Positions 8,676-17,992 of a DNA stretch of 64,000 bases are shown piece by piece (the first letter of the stretch is position 1; each line of letters opens with the position of its first letter). The stretch is from an uncultured Isosphaeraceae bacterium. Its GTDB lineage: Bacteria; Planctomycetota; Planctomycetia; Isosphaerales; Isosphaeraceae. Under the pieces are notes generated by a model. That model saw nothing but the letters and a program-made list of their open reading frames with translations, did not search any database and was not told the origin of the DNA. The translations under genes were made by a program, and so were the position numbers. The stretch covers positions 58,814-122,813 of the forward strand of contig CAMFLR010000021.1 of the NCBI GenBank assembly GCA_945957605.1, read 5' to 3'.

Positions 8676-10535
8676 ATGAGTCATCCGAGAAACAATCCTT
8701 ATCATTTTGATGTCATTGTGGTTGGCGCGGGTCACGCCGGGCTCGAAGCCGGGCTGGCCGCCGCGAAGCTTGGTTTGCGCACCGCGATCTTGACGATCAA
8801 TTGCGACAGCGTCGGCCAGATGAGCTGCAATCCAGCGATCGGCGGCGTGGCGAAGGGGCAGATTGTTCGCGAGGTTGATGCCCTCGGCGGCGCGATGGGC
8901 GTCATCACCGATGCGACGGCGATCCAATTCCGCCTGCTGAACCGGGGCAAAGGCCCGGCGATGCACAGCCCGCGTGCCCAGTGCGATAAGAAGGCGTACC
9001 AGTTCCTCGCAAAGCTGATGGTCGAGCGCCAGCCGAATTTGTCGCTGCGCCAGGAGATGATCGAGTCGATCGTCGTCGAAAACGGCAAGGTTGCCGGTGT
9101 GAATTGCCGCGGCGGGATTCGTTATCATGCGCGTTCCGTGGTTGTAACGACGGGAACATTTCTTCAGGCGCTCATGCATACCGGCGAAGTGAAGACCGTC
9201 GGCGGGCGCGCGGGAGATGCGTCTGCCGAGGGGCTTTCCGGCAGCCTGCGTTCGCTCGGTTTCGAATTGCGTCGCTTCAAGACGGGAACGCCGCCGCGAC
9301 TCAATGGACGGACGATTGATTTCAGCAAGGTCGAGCCGCAGCCTGGCGACGCCGAGCCTGTGCCATTTTCGTTCATGACCGATCGAATCACGCAGCCTCA
9401 GATGGATTGCCAGATCACCTACACGAACCCGGCAGTTCACGAGGTAATCACGGCGAATCTACACCGCGCGCCGATGTATTCGGGCCAAATTCAAAGCACC
9501 GGCCCGCGTTATTGTCCGTCGATCGAGGACAAGGTTGTGCGGTTCGCCGGGCGCGGCTCCCACCAGATTTTTCTCGAACCTGAAGGCCGCAACACGCTCG
9601 AATATTACTGCAACGGCATCTCAACCAGCCTACCGCGCGATGTGCAGGAAACGATCATCCCGATGATCCCCGGGCTGGAACACGCCGAGATCATGCGGTA
9701 CGGCTATGCGGTCGAATACGACTACGCCCCACCAACGCAACTCTCGGCATCGCTCGAAGCCAAGCAAGTTCCGGGGCTGTTTCTTGCAGGGCAAATCAAC
9801 GGCACGACCGGTTACGAAGAAGCGGCGGCTCAAGGGTTGATCGCCGGCACCAATGCCGGACTCTCGGCGTTGGAAGCCGAGCCGTTTGTGATCGATCGTT
9901 CGCAAGCGTATATCGGTGTGTTGATCGACGATCTCGTGACGCGCGGGGTCGATGAGCCCTATCGCATGTTCACAAGTCGCGCCGAATATCGACTGCTGCT
10001 GCGGTCCGATAATGCCGATTTGCGGCTCACCGAACTTGGGCGCGAAGTTGGGCTCGTCGACGATGCGCGATGGCAGAAATTCGAGGCGCGACGCGATGGG
10101 ATTCAGCGACTGTCGAATTATCTGCGTGCGGAACGAGTTGAAGGCACGACGCTCGAACAGATTCTCCGTCGCCCGCCGACACTTTGGAATGACATCATCG
10201 CGCATCGGCCGCAGCTTGATGAATTCACCGAAGATTCGTCGGTGATCGAGCAGGTGACGATCGAGGCGAAATACGGCGGCTACATCACGCGACAGGCGGC
10301 ACAGGTTGAGCGTTTCCGCCGGCTCGAAGATAAGCCGATTCCGCTGGGCATTGATTATCACGCGATCCCCCAGCTTCGGGCCGAAGCCCGCGAGAAATTC
10401 GCGACCGTACAGCCGCGATCGCTCGGTCAGGCGGGTCGAATTAGCGGCGTGAATCCGGCTGATATCGCCACGCTGTTGATCCATCTCAAGCGTTCGAATC
10501 TCTCCGCGCCGCCGGCTGAAGCCGAGGCGCCCTGA
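8676..10535 (+). CDS. mnmG: tRNA uridine-5-carboxymethylaminomethyl modification enzyme MnmG
   Basis: A 619-residue FAD protein that, with MnmE, modifies the wobble uridine (U34) of several tRNAs. The FAD-binding Rossmann motif VVGAGHAGLEAGLAAAKLG is at residues about 12-30. NCDSVGQMSCNPAIGGVAKG and the conserved cysteine motif GRYCPSIEDK-type segment (here GPRYCPSIEDKVV) follow. The C-terminal helical region has TSRAEYRLLLRSDNADLRLT, which is diagnostic. ATG 8676 gives the usual family length; ATG 8661 and 8625 are alternatives, and none has a good Shine-Dalgarno. No mnmE is visible in the window. The next gene follows after 47 nt. Confidence 0.95.
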   Translation: MSHPRNNPYHFDVIVVGAGHAGLEAGLAAAKLGLRTAILTINCDSVGQMSCNPAIGGVAKGQIVREVDALGGAMGVITDATAIQFRLLNRGKGPAMHSPRAQCDKKAYQFLAKLMVERQPNLSLRQEMIESIVVENGKVAGVNCRGGIRYHARSVVVTTGTFLQALMHTGEVKTVGGRAGDASAEGLSGSLRSLGFELRRFKTGTPPRLNGRTIDFSKVEPQPGDAEPVPFSFMTDRITQPQMDCQITYTNPAVHEVITANLHRAPMYSGQIQSTGPRYCPSIEDKVVRFAGRGSHQIFLEPEGRNTLEYYCNGISTSLPRDVQETIIPMIPGLEHAEIMRYGYAVEYDYAPPTQLSASLEAKQVPGLFLAGQINGTTGYEEAAAQGLIAGTNAGLSALEAEPFVIDRSQAYIGVLIDDLVTRGVDEPYRMFTSRAEYRLLLRSDNADLRLTELGREVGLVDDARWQKFEARRDGIQRLSNYLRAERVEGTTLEQILRRPPTLWNDIIAHRPQLDEFTEDSSVIEQVTIEAKYGGYITRQAAQVERFRRLEDKPIPLGIDYHAIPQLRAEAREKFATVQPRSLGQAGRISGVNPADIATLLIHLKRSNLSAPPAEAEAP

Positions 10536-10582
10536 TCCATCCTTCCACGAATGGTCCGCTGGCTTCCGGGAGGCAGCCTTCC

Positions 10583-11251
10583 ATGAATATTTCCAGGCCC
10601 GCGTTTGTCGTCGCGCTCGCCGCGACTGCGCTCGGCGGCTATTTCCTCGCGACGCAGTCTCAGTCGCGCGCCCAGCAAGGCGCTGCTGTGAAGACCAGCC
10701 AATCAACCCACATTGCCGAGGCGATGTACCAACCGCTTCGCCTGCCGTTTGGCAAAGGGGCCACGCTCGACGAACTCGTCGCCTACCTGCGTAAGGAAAC
10801 TCACGCGAACGTGGTGCTCGACCTCGCAGCGCTTTCGCGGCTCAAGCTTACGCCAGCGGCCAAGGTACGGCTCGATCTCGATGAAATTCGCCTTCGCACC
10901 GGATTGAAACTCTTGCTCGACCAGGTTGGCCTGACAACGAAAATCATCGCCGAAGATAACTTGCTCATCATCACCGATCGCACCGAGGCAGATGACCTCT
11001 TGAGCCGCCTGGCCGAGGAAGTCAAGGAGCTGCATCGCGACCTTCACGTCGTGCAAGACGATGTGCGCGAGGTGCGGTCATTCGTGTCGGCTCCCGTTGA
11101 GGAAGTCATCGAACCTGAAGCCAAGATGCGAAATCCTACGATAATCGAGGAAGTTCCCGGCGGGCCGAAGACCGATAAGGGCGAACACGGCGACGCTGAG
11201 ACGAAGTCGAAAAAGGACAAGCCGACGGGCAAAACGCGGTCCGGCATTTGA
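10583..11251 (+). CDS. exported STN-domain-like protein
   Basis: A 222-residue protein with an N-terminal signal or anchor (AFVVALAATALGGYFLATQ). Residues about 50-130 resemble the secretin/TonB short N-terminal (STN) fold: PFGKGATLDELVAYLRKETH, then NVVLDLAALSRLKL, then DEIRLRTGLKLLLDQVGLT and NLLIITDR. The rest is a short coiled coil followed by a charged, Lys-rich tail. STN domains occur in secretins and FecA-type receptors, but here no secretin follows, as is common for planctomycete proteins of this kind. GGGAGG precedes the start. It may be in an operon with mnmG and the next gene (spacing 47 and 42 nt). Function unknown. Confidence 0.72.
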   Translation: MNISRPAFVVALAATALGGYFLATQSQSRAQQGAAVKTSQSTHIAEAMYQPLRLPFGKGATLDELVAYLRKETHANVVLDLAALSRLKLTPAAKVRLDLDEIRLRTGLKLLLDQVGLTTKIIAEDNLLIITDRTEADDLLSRLAEEVKELHRDLHVVQDDVREVRSFVSAPVEEVIEPEAKMRNPTIIEEVPGGPKTDKGEHGDAETKSKKDKPTGKTRSGI

Positions 11252-11293
11252 GTCGCGACGGCTAGCTGCAAGAACTTCAGAGGACACGGATTC

Positions 11294-12601
11294 ATGAGTG
11301 GTGCGGTTTTCACGTGCGTGTTCCTCGTTTCGTTCTTTGCCGATGGCAAGGCGTCGGACGTCAACCCGTCGACACCCGTGCGGCGACCGGGTTTGTCGTC
11401 GCGACAGGTGCAGAACGCGCCTCGAAGCGCCTGGGATTGGGTGAGGGATCCGCGTAGCGCGGTGCTGTTCGTGCTTGTCTCGGCCGCGGTGATTGGCGGC
11501 GGCCGCAAGCTAATCAAGACGCTAGAGGCCCGCAAGATCGCCGATCGACTCGCCGAAGATGACGTGACGGTCGATGAAATCGCGCGTGCTGGCGTGCTCG
11601 GTCGCGAGGCGTTGCTGGAGCTCTTCCGATTGCTGGGAACTGCTGAGGGAAGTGAGCGTCGATTCGCGGCAGGGCGGGCGATTGCGGCACTCTGGCGTAG
11701 AGATGAATTGATTGGCGAGGAAGAGAAAGCACTCGTGCGGCGAGGATACGTCGTCGACTGGAAGGCGCGCCGGCGCTACCCACGTGGCTTGACGGTTCCC
11801 GTGTCGATCGGTGTCGACTTCGGCGTGCCATTTCTCCGCGAAGAGCCCAGCGAAGTGTGCGCATCGGACCTTGCGTGGTCGTACCGCGTGATCGGCACCG
11901 AGCGTGCGAGTCTCGAAGAATTCACGCCCTGGCACAATGGCCCAGGTCGCGCGCAATTCGCAATCAATCCCAGCGATTTCAGCACGAACGGACCTCACCG
12001 TTTGGTGTTTCAGGCGAAGGTTTCGACGGCCCGCGAAGGGAGCGACGGTTCAACTCGCAAAGGGCTGACCGACCCATGGGAAATCGAACTGCCGCACGTT
12101 CCGTTCTCATTCGAACTCGATCCGTTACTTGAGGTGAACGCGCTGCTGACGCTGCCCGACGAAGCCCGATCCGCCTTATTTGCACAGGCGATTTCATTCG
12201 TCGATGTACCAAAAGAAGACGACACGGTGCCCACGAAATTCGCGGCGATCAACGACGAATTTCTCCTGCGCGAACCGCCGCAACTCGCGATTCGCACTCC
12301 GCTGCCGTGCGACCTTGCGCATGACGTGAGCGTCGAAATCGACGGAATAACTCAACATCTCGATTGCGGCGTTTTGCTGGTGAGCGGGCAGGGGACCGCG
12401 ACTCAGAAGGATGTCGTTCACTTCCCGCTGACATTCCGTTCGCAACTTCCCACTGGAGCGATCGAGCGACCGGGCGAGATGCGGATTCGTGTGCGATTGA
12501 CGCCGAACGCCGAGCGCGGCTGGGCCGATCCCGATATCCGGTCGATCTGGCCCGAGCCGATTGTTACCGAGTGGCATACTGTCAAAGTTGTGCGACGTTG
12601 A
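11294..12601 (+). CDS. membrane-anchored protein of unknown function
   Basis: A 435-residue protein. A hydrophobic N-terminus (AVFTCVFLVSFFADG) looks like a signal peptide, and a second hydrophobic segment near residues 55-72 (AVLFVLVSAAVIGGG) would anchor it. A region at about 75-150 with many short helices follows, then a large beta-rich domain with YPRGLTVPVSIGVDFGVPF. I recognise no catalytic motif. AGAGGA about 10 nt upstream supports the start. It follows the STN-like protein by 42 nt. Its stop codon directly abuts the stop of the convergent DUF4159 gene (12601/12602), so the two transcripts must overlap or share a terminator. Confidence 0.68.
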   Translation: MSGAVFTCVFLVSFFADGKASDVNPSTPVRRPGLSSRQVQNAPRSAWDWVRDPRSAVLFVLVSAAVIGGGRKLIKTLEARKIADRLAEDDVTVDEIARAGVLGREALLELFRLLGTAEGSERRFAAGRAIAALWRRDELIGEEEKALVRRGYVVDWKARRRYPRGLTVPVSIGVDFGVPFLREEPSEVCASDLAWSYRVIGTERASLEEFTPWHNGPGRAQFAINPSDFSTNGPHRLVFQAKVSTAREGSDGSTRKGLTDPWEIELPHVPFSFELDPLLEVNALLTLPDEARSALFAQAISFVDVPKEDDTVPTKFAAINDEFLLREPPQLAIRTPLPCDLAHDVSVEIDGITQHLDCGVLLVSGQGTATQKDVVHFPLTFRSQLPTGAIERPGEMRIRVRLTPNAERGWADPDIRSIWPEPIVTEWHTVKVVRR

Positions 12602-14875
12602 TCACGGTGTTGTCGCGTAGATCACGATGTTCGCGGCGATCCGAAGTGCGCTTTCGTGAACATACGCCTTGCACTCGATGCCGGAATGACGTTCGAGCGA
12701 GCAACCGAGGTCGAACTTCGAGTAAATGATCGCCCAGTGGCCGTCGACCTTGATCCCTTCGAGCTGAGGATACCCCTTCGCTCCACCGGCCGACTTGTTG
12801 AGTTGAGTGTCGTTCAACTCGAAGCCAATCCTGCGCGTGTAGAAATCGTCGGTCGGCGGAATCGGCTCGAGGATGCGATCGGGATAGAGTTCGGCGACGA
12901 ATCGGCGGAATGAGGCGTCGAAAGTCGTGCTGCCACACGCGGCGTCGGCGAACAGGGTGCCGCCACCGGGGAACAGGTGCCTGCGGAGCCGGGCGCGCTG
13001 TTCGTCGCTGAACGAAATCTGGCCGCGGCCGTGGAGATAAATGAGCGGGAAGTTGTTGATGTTGGGATCGTCGGGATTGAGATCCTTGTGATTGATCACC
13101 ACGTCAAACTTCAATTTGTCGCGAAGCATTGTGGTGAGATTCGGCACGGCGAGCGGTGCGATGTTCCAGTCGCCGGCATGCTTGAGCTTGGCGATTTGGA
13201 GTGCGCCACGTTTGGGAATATCGACGCCGAGGGCGTTCACCTCGTGCGCGGCAAGCTTATCGGCGGGAAGCTCGCGGCCGGTTGCGTAGTCGACGATGTT
13301 CTGGCCGATCCGGGCTGCCTGATCGACTTTCGCGTTGTTGGGCTCAACCTCCATCTGGTGCCAGTAGCACGAAAGATCTTCGGGCGAATAAATCACGACG
13401 GTGCGGCAGCCGTGTTCGATTCCCCATAGCGGATGCGAATCGGCGTCGAGCTTGTAACGCGCCCGCCAAACCGGGTGTTCGGGGCCGAGCGGATGCAGCT
13501 CGTTCTCTTGCTCGGGGAACAGTTCTTTCACGAGGGCGCGGAAGCCGCGGTCGAAGCCGGGGCGGCTGCAGCACGCCTCTGCGAGAATCAGTCCGCCGTT
13601 CTCGACGAACTCACGGAGCGCCTTTTTGCCGGCGGCGTTGAATTCGGGCGGTTCGTGTCCGCTGATGTAAGCGATTGGCGCCTGGAGCAGATCCTCAACC
13701 CTTGCGAACGATGGATCAACCACCTGCCAGGTGACGAGGTGTTTCCAGTCGCGTGAGACGAGTCCGGTGAGATTCGAGGCGTCATGCGGGTCGTTGTGCC
13801 AGTCGCGTCCAGGGCCGTGGCGAAGCTTGTTTATGAGAACGGGCGATCGGCCCTTGGCGAGGAAGAGCAGGGCGAAGGCGGTCGCCAGATTCGGGTCGCT
13901 TTCCTGGCCCCAACCGCGCCAGAAACCGGCGACAGGATCCTGCGCTCGCACCAGTTCTTCAGCACCTTCACGATACCAGTCGTGTCGGCCGAAGTAGCGC
14001 ATCCCGCTCAGACGGCCGACTCGTTCCACACCGTAAAGGTAATAATACTTCCATTGAACACCCGAGTTGATGTTCACACGGGGATCGAAATGGACGGCGA
14101 GCCAGTCGAGCCCGCGCTGAAGTGAAGGATCGCTGACGTGATCGCCGCAGCCTTCGATCGCATCGCCAACCAGGCGCTCGCGCGAGTCGAGCGTCTTCGC
14201 GCCTGAGATGAGAAGGCCGGTCACACCTGCGCAGGTCATGCTGCCGGTCGGAAAGTTCTGGCCGGCAGTGTAGGAGAATCCGCCGTCGCGATTTTGTGCA
14301 TTTTCCCAGTAGAGCCGCGCCCGCTTCCAGACGACCGGCGCAATCTTGATTCCCGACTCATGCGCAGCGTGCAGGCCAAGAATCGCATATTGGGCGTTCG
14401 AATTATCGCCCGTGCCGCCGCTGTTGGGACCGTTCGTATATCCCCAACCGCCCGATTGCGCCCCTCGCCCGCCGTGAAGCTGGCCCACCTGCAGGCGCTT
14501 GGCGTATGCTTCAATCGCTCGCCCGTACTTATCGGGGTTCGTTGCCAGAGCCATCGACTTGAGTGCGATCGTGTAGGTTTCGTGCTGCTGGCCGTCGTCG
14601 ATGAGGATAATCGCCTGGTGGGCGGCTCGGATGCATACGGAATCAACCGGCTCCCCCGCGGTTGTGAGCGCGAGGGCGATGAGGGGCGTCATGCCCGACT
14701 CGCCGGGCCAGGTGCCATCGGCGCGCTGGGTTGATTTGAGATATGCCACGCCTCGCTTGATCGCGCGGTCGACCTGCGCGCTGGTGATCTCGCCGCGCGC
14801 CAAAGGCGCAGCGGCGATCAGCGAAAAGCCAATGGTAGTTAGCAGCGACAAACGTCGAATGGGGGAACGCATCAT
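12602..14875 (-). CDS. exported terpenoid-cyclase-like/DUF4159 protein
   Basis: A 757-residue exported protein with signal peptide LSLLTTIGFSLIAAAPLARG. Residues about 25-350 resemble an alpha/alpha toroid of the prenyltransferase/squalene-cyclase type, with repeats such as RGVAYLKSTQRADGTWPGE and RARLYWENAQNRDGGFSYTA. Residues about 400-600 and 640-757 resemble two DUF4159 domains (GPGRDWHNDPHDASNLTGLV; FADAACGSTTFDASFRRFV). The DUF4159 fold is related to the glutamine-amidotransferase-like group, and its job is unknown. The cyclase DxDD motif is not obvious, so I do not infer cyclase activity. ATG 14875 is chosen because it directly precedes the signal peptide. This fused architecture is common in planctomycetes. 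Confidence 0.85.
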   Translation of the reverse strand: MMRSPIRRLSLLTTIGFSLIAAAPLARGEITSAQVDRAIKRGVAYLKSTQRADGTWPGESGMTPLIALALTTAGEPVDSVCIRAAHQAIILIDDGQQHETYTIALKSMALATNPDKYGRAIEAYAKRLQVGQLHGGRGAQSGGWGYTNGPNSGGTGDNSNAQYAILGLHAAHESGIKIAPVVWKRARLYWENAQNRDGGFSYTAGQNFPTGSMTCAGVTGLLISGAKTLDSRERLVGDAIEGCGDHVSDPSLQRGLDWLAVHFDPRVNINSGVQWKYYYLYGVERVGRLSGMRYFGRHDWYREGAEELVRAQDPVAGFWRGWGQESDPNLATAFALLFLAKGRSPVLINKLRHGPGRDWHNDPHDASNLTGLVSRDWKHLVTWQVVDPSFARVEDLLQAPIAYISGHEPPEFNAAGKKALREFVENGGLILAEACCSRPGFDRGFRALVKELFPEQENELHPLGPEHPVWRARYKLDADSHPLWGIEHGCRTVVIYSPEDLSCYWHQMEVEPNNAKVDQAARIGQNIVDYATGRELPADKLAAHEVNALGVDIPKRGALQIAKLKHAGDWNIAPLAVPNLTTMLRDKLKFDVVINHKDLNPDDPNINNFPLIYLHGRGQISFSDEQRARLRRHLFPGGGTLFADAACGSTTFDASFRRFVAELYPDRILEPIPPTDDFYTRRIGFELNDTQLNKSAGGAKGYPQLEGIKVDGHWAIIYSKFDLGCSLERHSGIECKAYVHESALRIAANIVIYATTP

Positions 14876-14971
14876 GATCGGAAGCGTCCGAAGATGGGAC
14901 GGGGCAGGGGCACTCCCAAATTTATAGGCTACCCACAGCCGATTCTGGCCGCAATCCGCGGCGAAGGGCTC

Positions 14972-15008
14972 AAACAAAAAAAGATCCCGCCGGCGGACCG
15001 GCGGGATC
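14972..15008 (-). terminator. Rho-independent terminator of the HtrA gene
   Basis: On the minus strand the sequence forms an 11-bp GC-rich stem (14983-14993 with 14998-15008) and a 4-nt loop. A run of seven Ts and then GTTTG follow immediately. It lies 36 nt downstream of the HtrA stop. It is the clearest terminator in the window. Confidence 0.88.
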
Positions 15009-15044
15009 GATGTGAATCGCGTTGATCGCGCAGATTCGCTTGAA

Positions 15045-16652
15045 TTACTTCGCAGGCTTCGCCAGCGGCACGAACTTGCCGACACCATCGGGAGACTGCA
15101 CGTAGAACGTCAGCTCCTTCGAGTTGTTCGTCAGGTTCTGGAACTGCTTGAGCGAGTCAACCGACTGCGTCTTGTGATCCTTGACCGCAGTCGTGATCAG
15201 CATTCCCTGGCGGATACCGGCGGCATGAGCGGGGGTGTCTTCGGCAACCTTGCTCACCAGCAGGCCCTTGATATCGCCCTTGTAACCGAAGCTCTTGGCG
15301 AGTTCGGGCGTCAGTTCCTGAACCTCGAGACCATAACCACCGAGCTCGACCTTCTTCTCTTCCTTCTCCTTCTTTTCGGGCTCGGCAGCCGGCTTCTTCT
15401 CTTCCTGCTTGGCAATGCGTTCCTGGCCAGGAGCACCTGCAAGCACGAGGTCAAAGTCGCCCAGCGTCACCTGGCAGGTCTTGGTTTCGCCGTTGCGAAT
15501 GTAGGTAACCGTGTGCGGCTTGCTGGGCTCGCTCGTCGCGAGATAGTTGCGGAATTCAGCCACGCGGGTCGCCTGCACGTCGTCGAACTTGGTGATAATG
15601 TCACCCTTCTCGATGCCAGCCTTCGCGGCCGGGGAGTTCGGGAACACCTGGTTCACGAGCACGCCCTTGGCCTTGGGATCGAAGCCAAATTCGCGGGCCA
15701 GAACCGGCGTCATCTGCTGGAGGGCGATGCCAATCGCAACGCGCTTGACCTTGCCGTCCTTGATCAGCCGCTCGGCGATGTTCGCCGCGAGGTCGATCGG
15801 AATCGCGAAGCCGACGCCCGAGCTGCTGTGCGAGCTAGTGGCGATGGCCGAATTGATACCGATCACGCGACCGCTCATGTCGACCAGCGGACCGCCCGAG
15901 TTACCGGGGTTGATCGCCGCGTCAGTCTGAATGAAGTCCTCGAACGCGTTCGGAGTGCTAAGGATGTTCGTGTTGCTACGGCCGAGTGCCGAAACGATGC
16001 CCGTCGTGACGCTCTGCTCGAAGCCGAACGGTGAGCCAACGGCCATGACGAGTTCGCCGACCTTCAGCTTGGCGCTCGAGCCCTTGGGAAGCGCGGCGTA
16101 GTTCGAGGAATCGACCTTGATCACGGCCACATCGGTCTTGGGATCGGTGCCGACGATCGTCGCGGGCAGGACTTCACCGTCGTTGAAGGTGATCTTGATC
16201 TCGCTCGTATCTGCAACGACGTGGTTGTTGGTGAGAATGTGACCCTTGTCGTCAAACACGAAGCCCGTACCAGTTGCGTGGGCGGTACCGCCGCCGAACT
16301 GCTGGGGTTCGAGGTTCGGTTCTTCGCCGCCGAAGAACTTCTTCAACATCTCCTCGAGCTCTTTGGGATCGATGTTGTTGTGGGGATTACCGTTGCGCGG
16401 GACACCGCCGTTGCCGAACGGATTCATGCGGCCCGACATCTTCGGCATTTTCTTCGTGGCGCTGATCGAAACGACGGAAGGCTTGACGAAATCGGCAACG
16501 CCGACGAACGCGTCGGAAAGTTCCTGAGCGGTCTTCTGGCTTTCGCCGACGAACTGAGGGGCAGCCGGCACGGTTTTAAGGACGCCGCGCGAGCTGATGA
16601 GAGCAGCGGTTGACACAACCAGAGCCGCCCATGAGACGACGTTGCGCTTCAT
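15045..16652 (-). CDS. Do/DegQ-type serine endoprotease (HtrA)
   Basis: A 535-residue envelope protease and chaperone. The N-terminus MKRNVVSWAALVVSTAALIS is a signal peptide or anchor. The trypsin-like domain has the catalytic triad in LTNNHVVAD (His), DPKTDVAVIK (Asp) and AAINPGNSGGPLVD (Ser). Two PDZ domains follow, the first with GVLVNQVFPNSPAAKAGIEK and the second with LLVSKVAEDTPAHAAGIRQG. A Lys/Glu-rich linker (about 410-440) joins them. It should act in the periplasm on misfolded proteins. ATG 16652 is preferred; GGAG is present about 11 nt upstream. A strong terminator follows. Confidence 0.95.
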   Translation of the reverse strand: MKRNVVSWAALVVSTAALISSRGVLKTVPAAPQFVGESQKTAQELSDAFVGVADFVKPSVVSISATKKMPKMSGRMNPFGNGGVPRNGNPHNNIDPKELEEMLKKFFGGEEPNLEPQQFGGGTAHATGTGFVFDDKGHILTNNHVVADTSEIKITFNDGEVLPATIVGTDPKTDVAVIKVDSSNYAALPKGSSAKLKVGELVMAVGSPFGFEQSVTTGIVSALGRSNTNILSTPNAFEDFIQTDAAINPGNSGGPLVDMSGRVIGINSAIATSSHSSSGVGFAIPIDLAANIAERLIKDGKVKRVAIGIALQQMTPVLAREFGFDPKAKGVLVNQVFPNSPAAKAGIEKGDIITKFDDVQATRVAEFRNYLATSEPSKPHTVTYIRNGETKTCQVTLGDFDLVLAGAPGQERIAKQEEKKPAAEPEKKEKEEKKVELGGYGLEVQELTPELAKSFGYKGDIKGLLVSKVAEDTPAHAAGIRQGMLITTAVKDHKTQSVDSLKQFQNLTNNSKELTFYVQSPDGVGKFVPLAKPAK

Positions 16653-16957
16653 TGTGTGAGGTTCTCCGTACAATCGTTCTTAGTGGTTGGTAACACGCCC
16701 TATCCTGTGGAGGTATCCCGGCCCATAGCAGAAGTTTGGTGGGACACCGTATGAGGCGGTGCTCGTTTTCCTACGTTGCCACTTGCCCGATGGTTTGTAA
16801 CGTCTAGAAAATAATTCGTAAACTCCGGTCCGCCAACGCGCTTGGCGCATAAATATAGCGTCAGTGCTCGGCTGGCCGAACCGACGTGACGCAAGTTACG
16901 ATATCAACTACGAGTGTATTCGTTCGTCCGCTCCGATTCTTAACCGCAGCGTTTCGC
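16653..16957. other. divergent intergenic region
   Basis: About 300 nt between the divergent HtrA and RlmN-like genes, AT-rich around 16800-16860. It holds a hairpin of 6 bp (CGCCAA/TTGGCG at 16831-16836 and 16842-16847), followed by the AT-rich CATAAATATAG. This may be part of the rightward promoter. No further gene is supported. Confidence 0.4.
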
Positions 16958-17992
16958 ATGATCGATCCCCGCGACCAATCACCCGCCGAACTCCACCGCC
17001 TTGCCGCCAACTTGGGGGCAGACGATGCTGCCGTTCGCAAATTGCTAACGGCCGTCGTCACCCGCGGCGAGTTCGACCGTCGCGCCTGGGGCGAACGATT
17101 CGGCGTGACGAGACGCCTGACCGACCACATCGGCGACCTCCCGCGACTCCGGCTCGAAACGACGGTGACTTCAGCCGTCGACGGATTTCAGAAGCTCAAG
17201 TTCATCACGGCCGACGGCCTGGCGCTGGAAACTGTCATCATTCCTCTCCATAAGGAAGGGGCGGTGAGCGTTTGTCTGTCGTCTCAGGTGGGTTGTGCGA
17301 TGGGGTGCGTCTTCTGCGCGACCGCGCGGATGACCTCACGCCGCAACCTGGCGACCTGGGAGATTATCGATCAATGGATGCAGGTGCGAGCGATTGCTCA
17401 GGCGAGCGGTAAGCGTGTGACGGGCGCCGTCTTCATGGGGATGGGGGAGCCGTTTCTCAATTACGATCGCGTGATCGCCGCCGCTGAGTTGCTGCGATGT
17501 CCCTACGCCGGCCAGACCGCGGGAAGCGCGATTACCATTTCCACGGTCGGTCTCGTTCCCGAAATCGATCGCTATACGAACGAACGGCATCCGTTCCGCC
17601 TGTCGATCAGCCTGGGCGCGGCAACGGACGAGAAACGGGCGCGGCTTGTGCCTGTTGCAGCCAGGACGCGCGTAGCCGATGTGATGGCCGCTGCTCGAAG
17701 GCACGCATTGGCGCGACGCGATCGAGTGATGCTGTCATACGTTTGTATTTCGGGAGAGAACGTAAGCGAGGAAGACGCCCGCGCTCTGGGCGAACTGGTA
17801 GGCGATACGCCGGTGCGTCTCGATTTGATCGACGTGACCGATCCGACAGGCCGCTTTTCTCCTCCCACGCCCGAAGAGCTGCGCGCATTTCGCGATGCCT
17901 TGACGACGCATCTGGGACAGCCGGTCGTCAGACGGTACTCGGGCGGCAAGGACATTCAAGCCGCTTGTGGGACTCTCGCGGGGACTGGTTGA
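16958..17992 (+). CDS. RlmN/Cfr-family radical SAM methyltransferase
   Basis: A 344-residue radical SAM enzyme of the RlmN/Cfr family, which methylates C2 of A2503 in 23S rRNA (RlmN, and A37 of some tRNAs) or C8 (Cfr). The cluster motif is SSQVGCAMGCVFCATARM, and the radical SAM GG-E-like motif GAVFMGMGEPFLNYD follows. The mechanistic Cys near the end is in AACGTLAG, which matches the Cys that carries the methyl intermediate. RlmN is more likely than Cfr, because planctomycetes have RlmN as a housekeeping enzyme, but the difference cannot be settled by eye. The start at ATG 16958 is chosen; an upstream GTG 16886 is also possible and neither has a clear ribosome binding site. Confidence 0.88.
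   Translation: MIDPRDQSPAELHRLAANLGADDAAVRKLLTAVVTRGEFDRRAWGERFGVTRRLTDHIGDLPRLRLETTVTSAVDGFQKLKFITADGLALETVIIPLHKEGAVSVCLSSQVGCAMGCVFCATARMTSRRNLATWEIIDQWMQVRAIAQASGKRVTGAVFMGMGEPFLNYDRVIAAAELLRCPYAGQTAGSAITISTVGLVPEIDRYTNERHPFRLSISLGAATDEKRARLVPVAARTRVADVMAAARRHALARRDRVMLSYVCISGENVSEEDARALGELVGDTPVRLDLIDVTDPTGRFSPPTPEELRAFRDALTTHLGQPVVRRYSGGKDIQAACGTLAGTG

Noticed and set aside
15012..16034. 340-codon ORF on the plus strand opposite HtrA
   Set aside because: It is a shadow of the HtrA gene; its Leu/Arg-rich composition follows from the complement of Lys/Glu codons.
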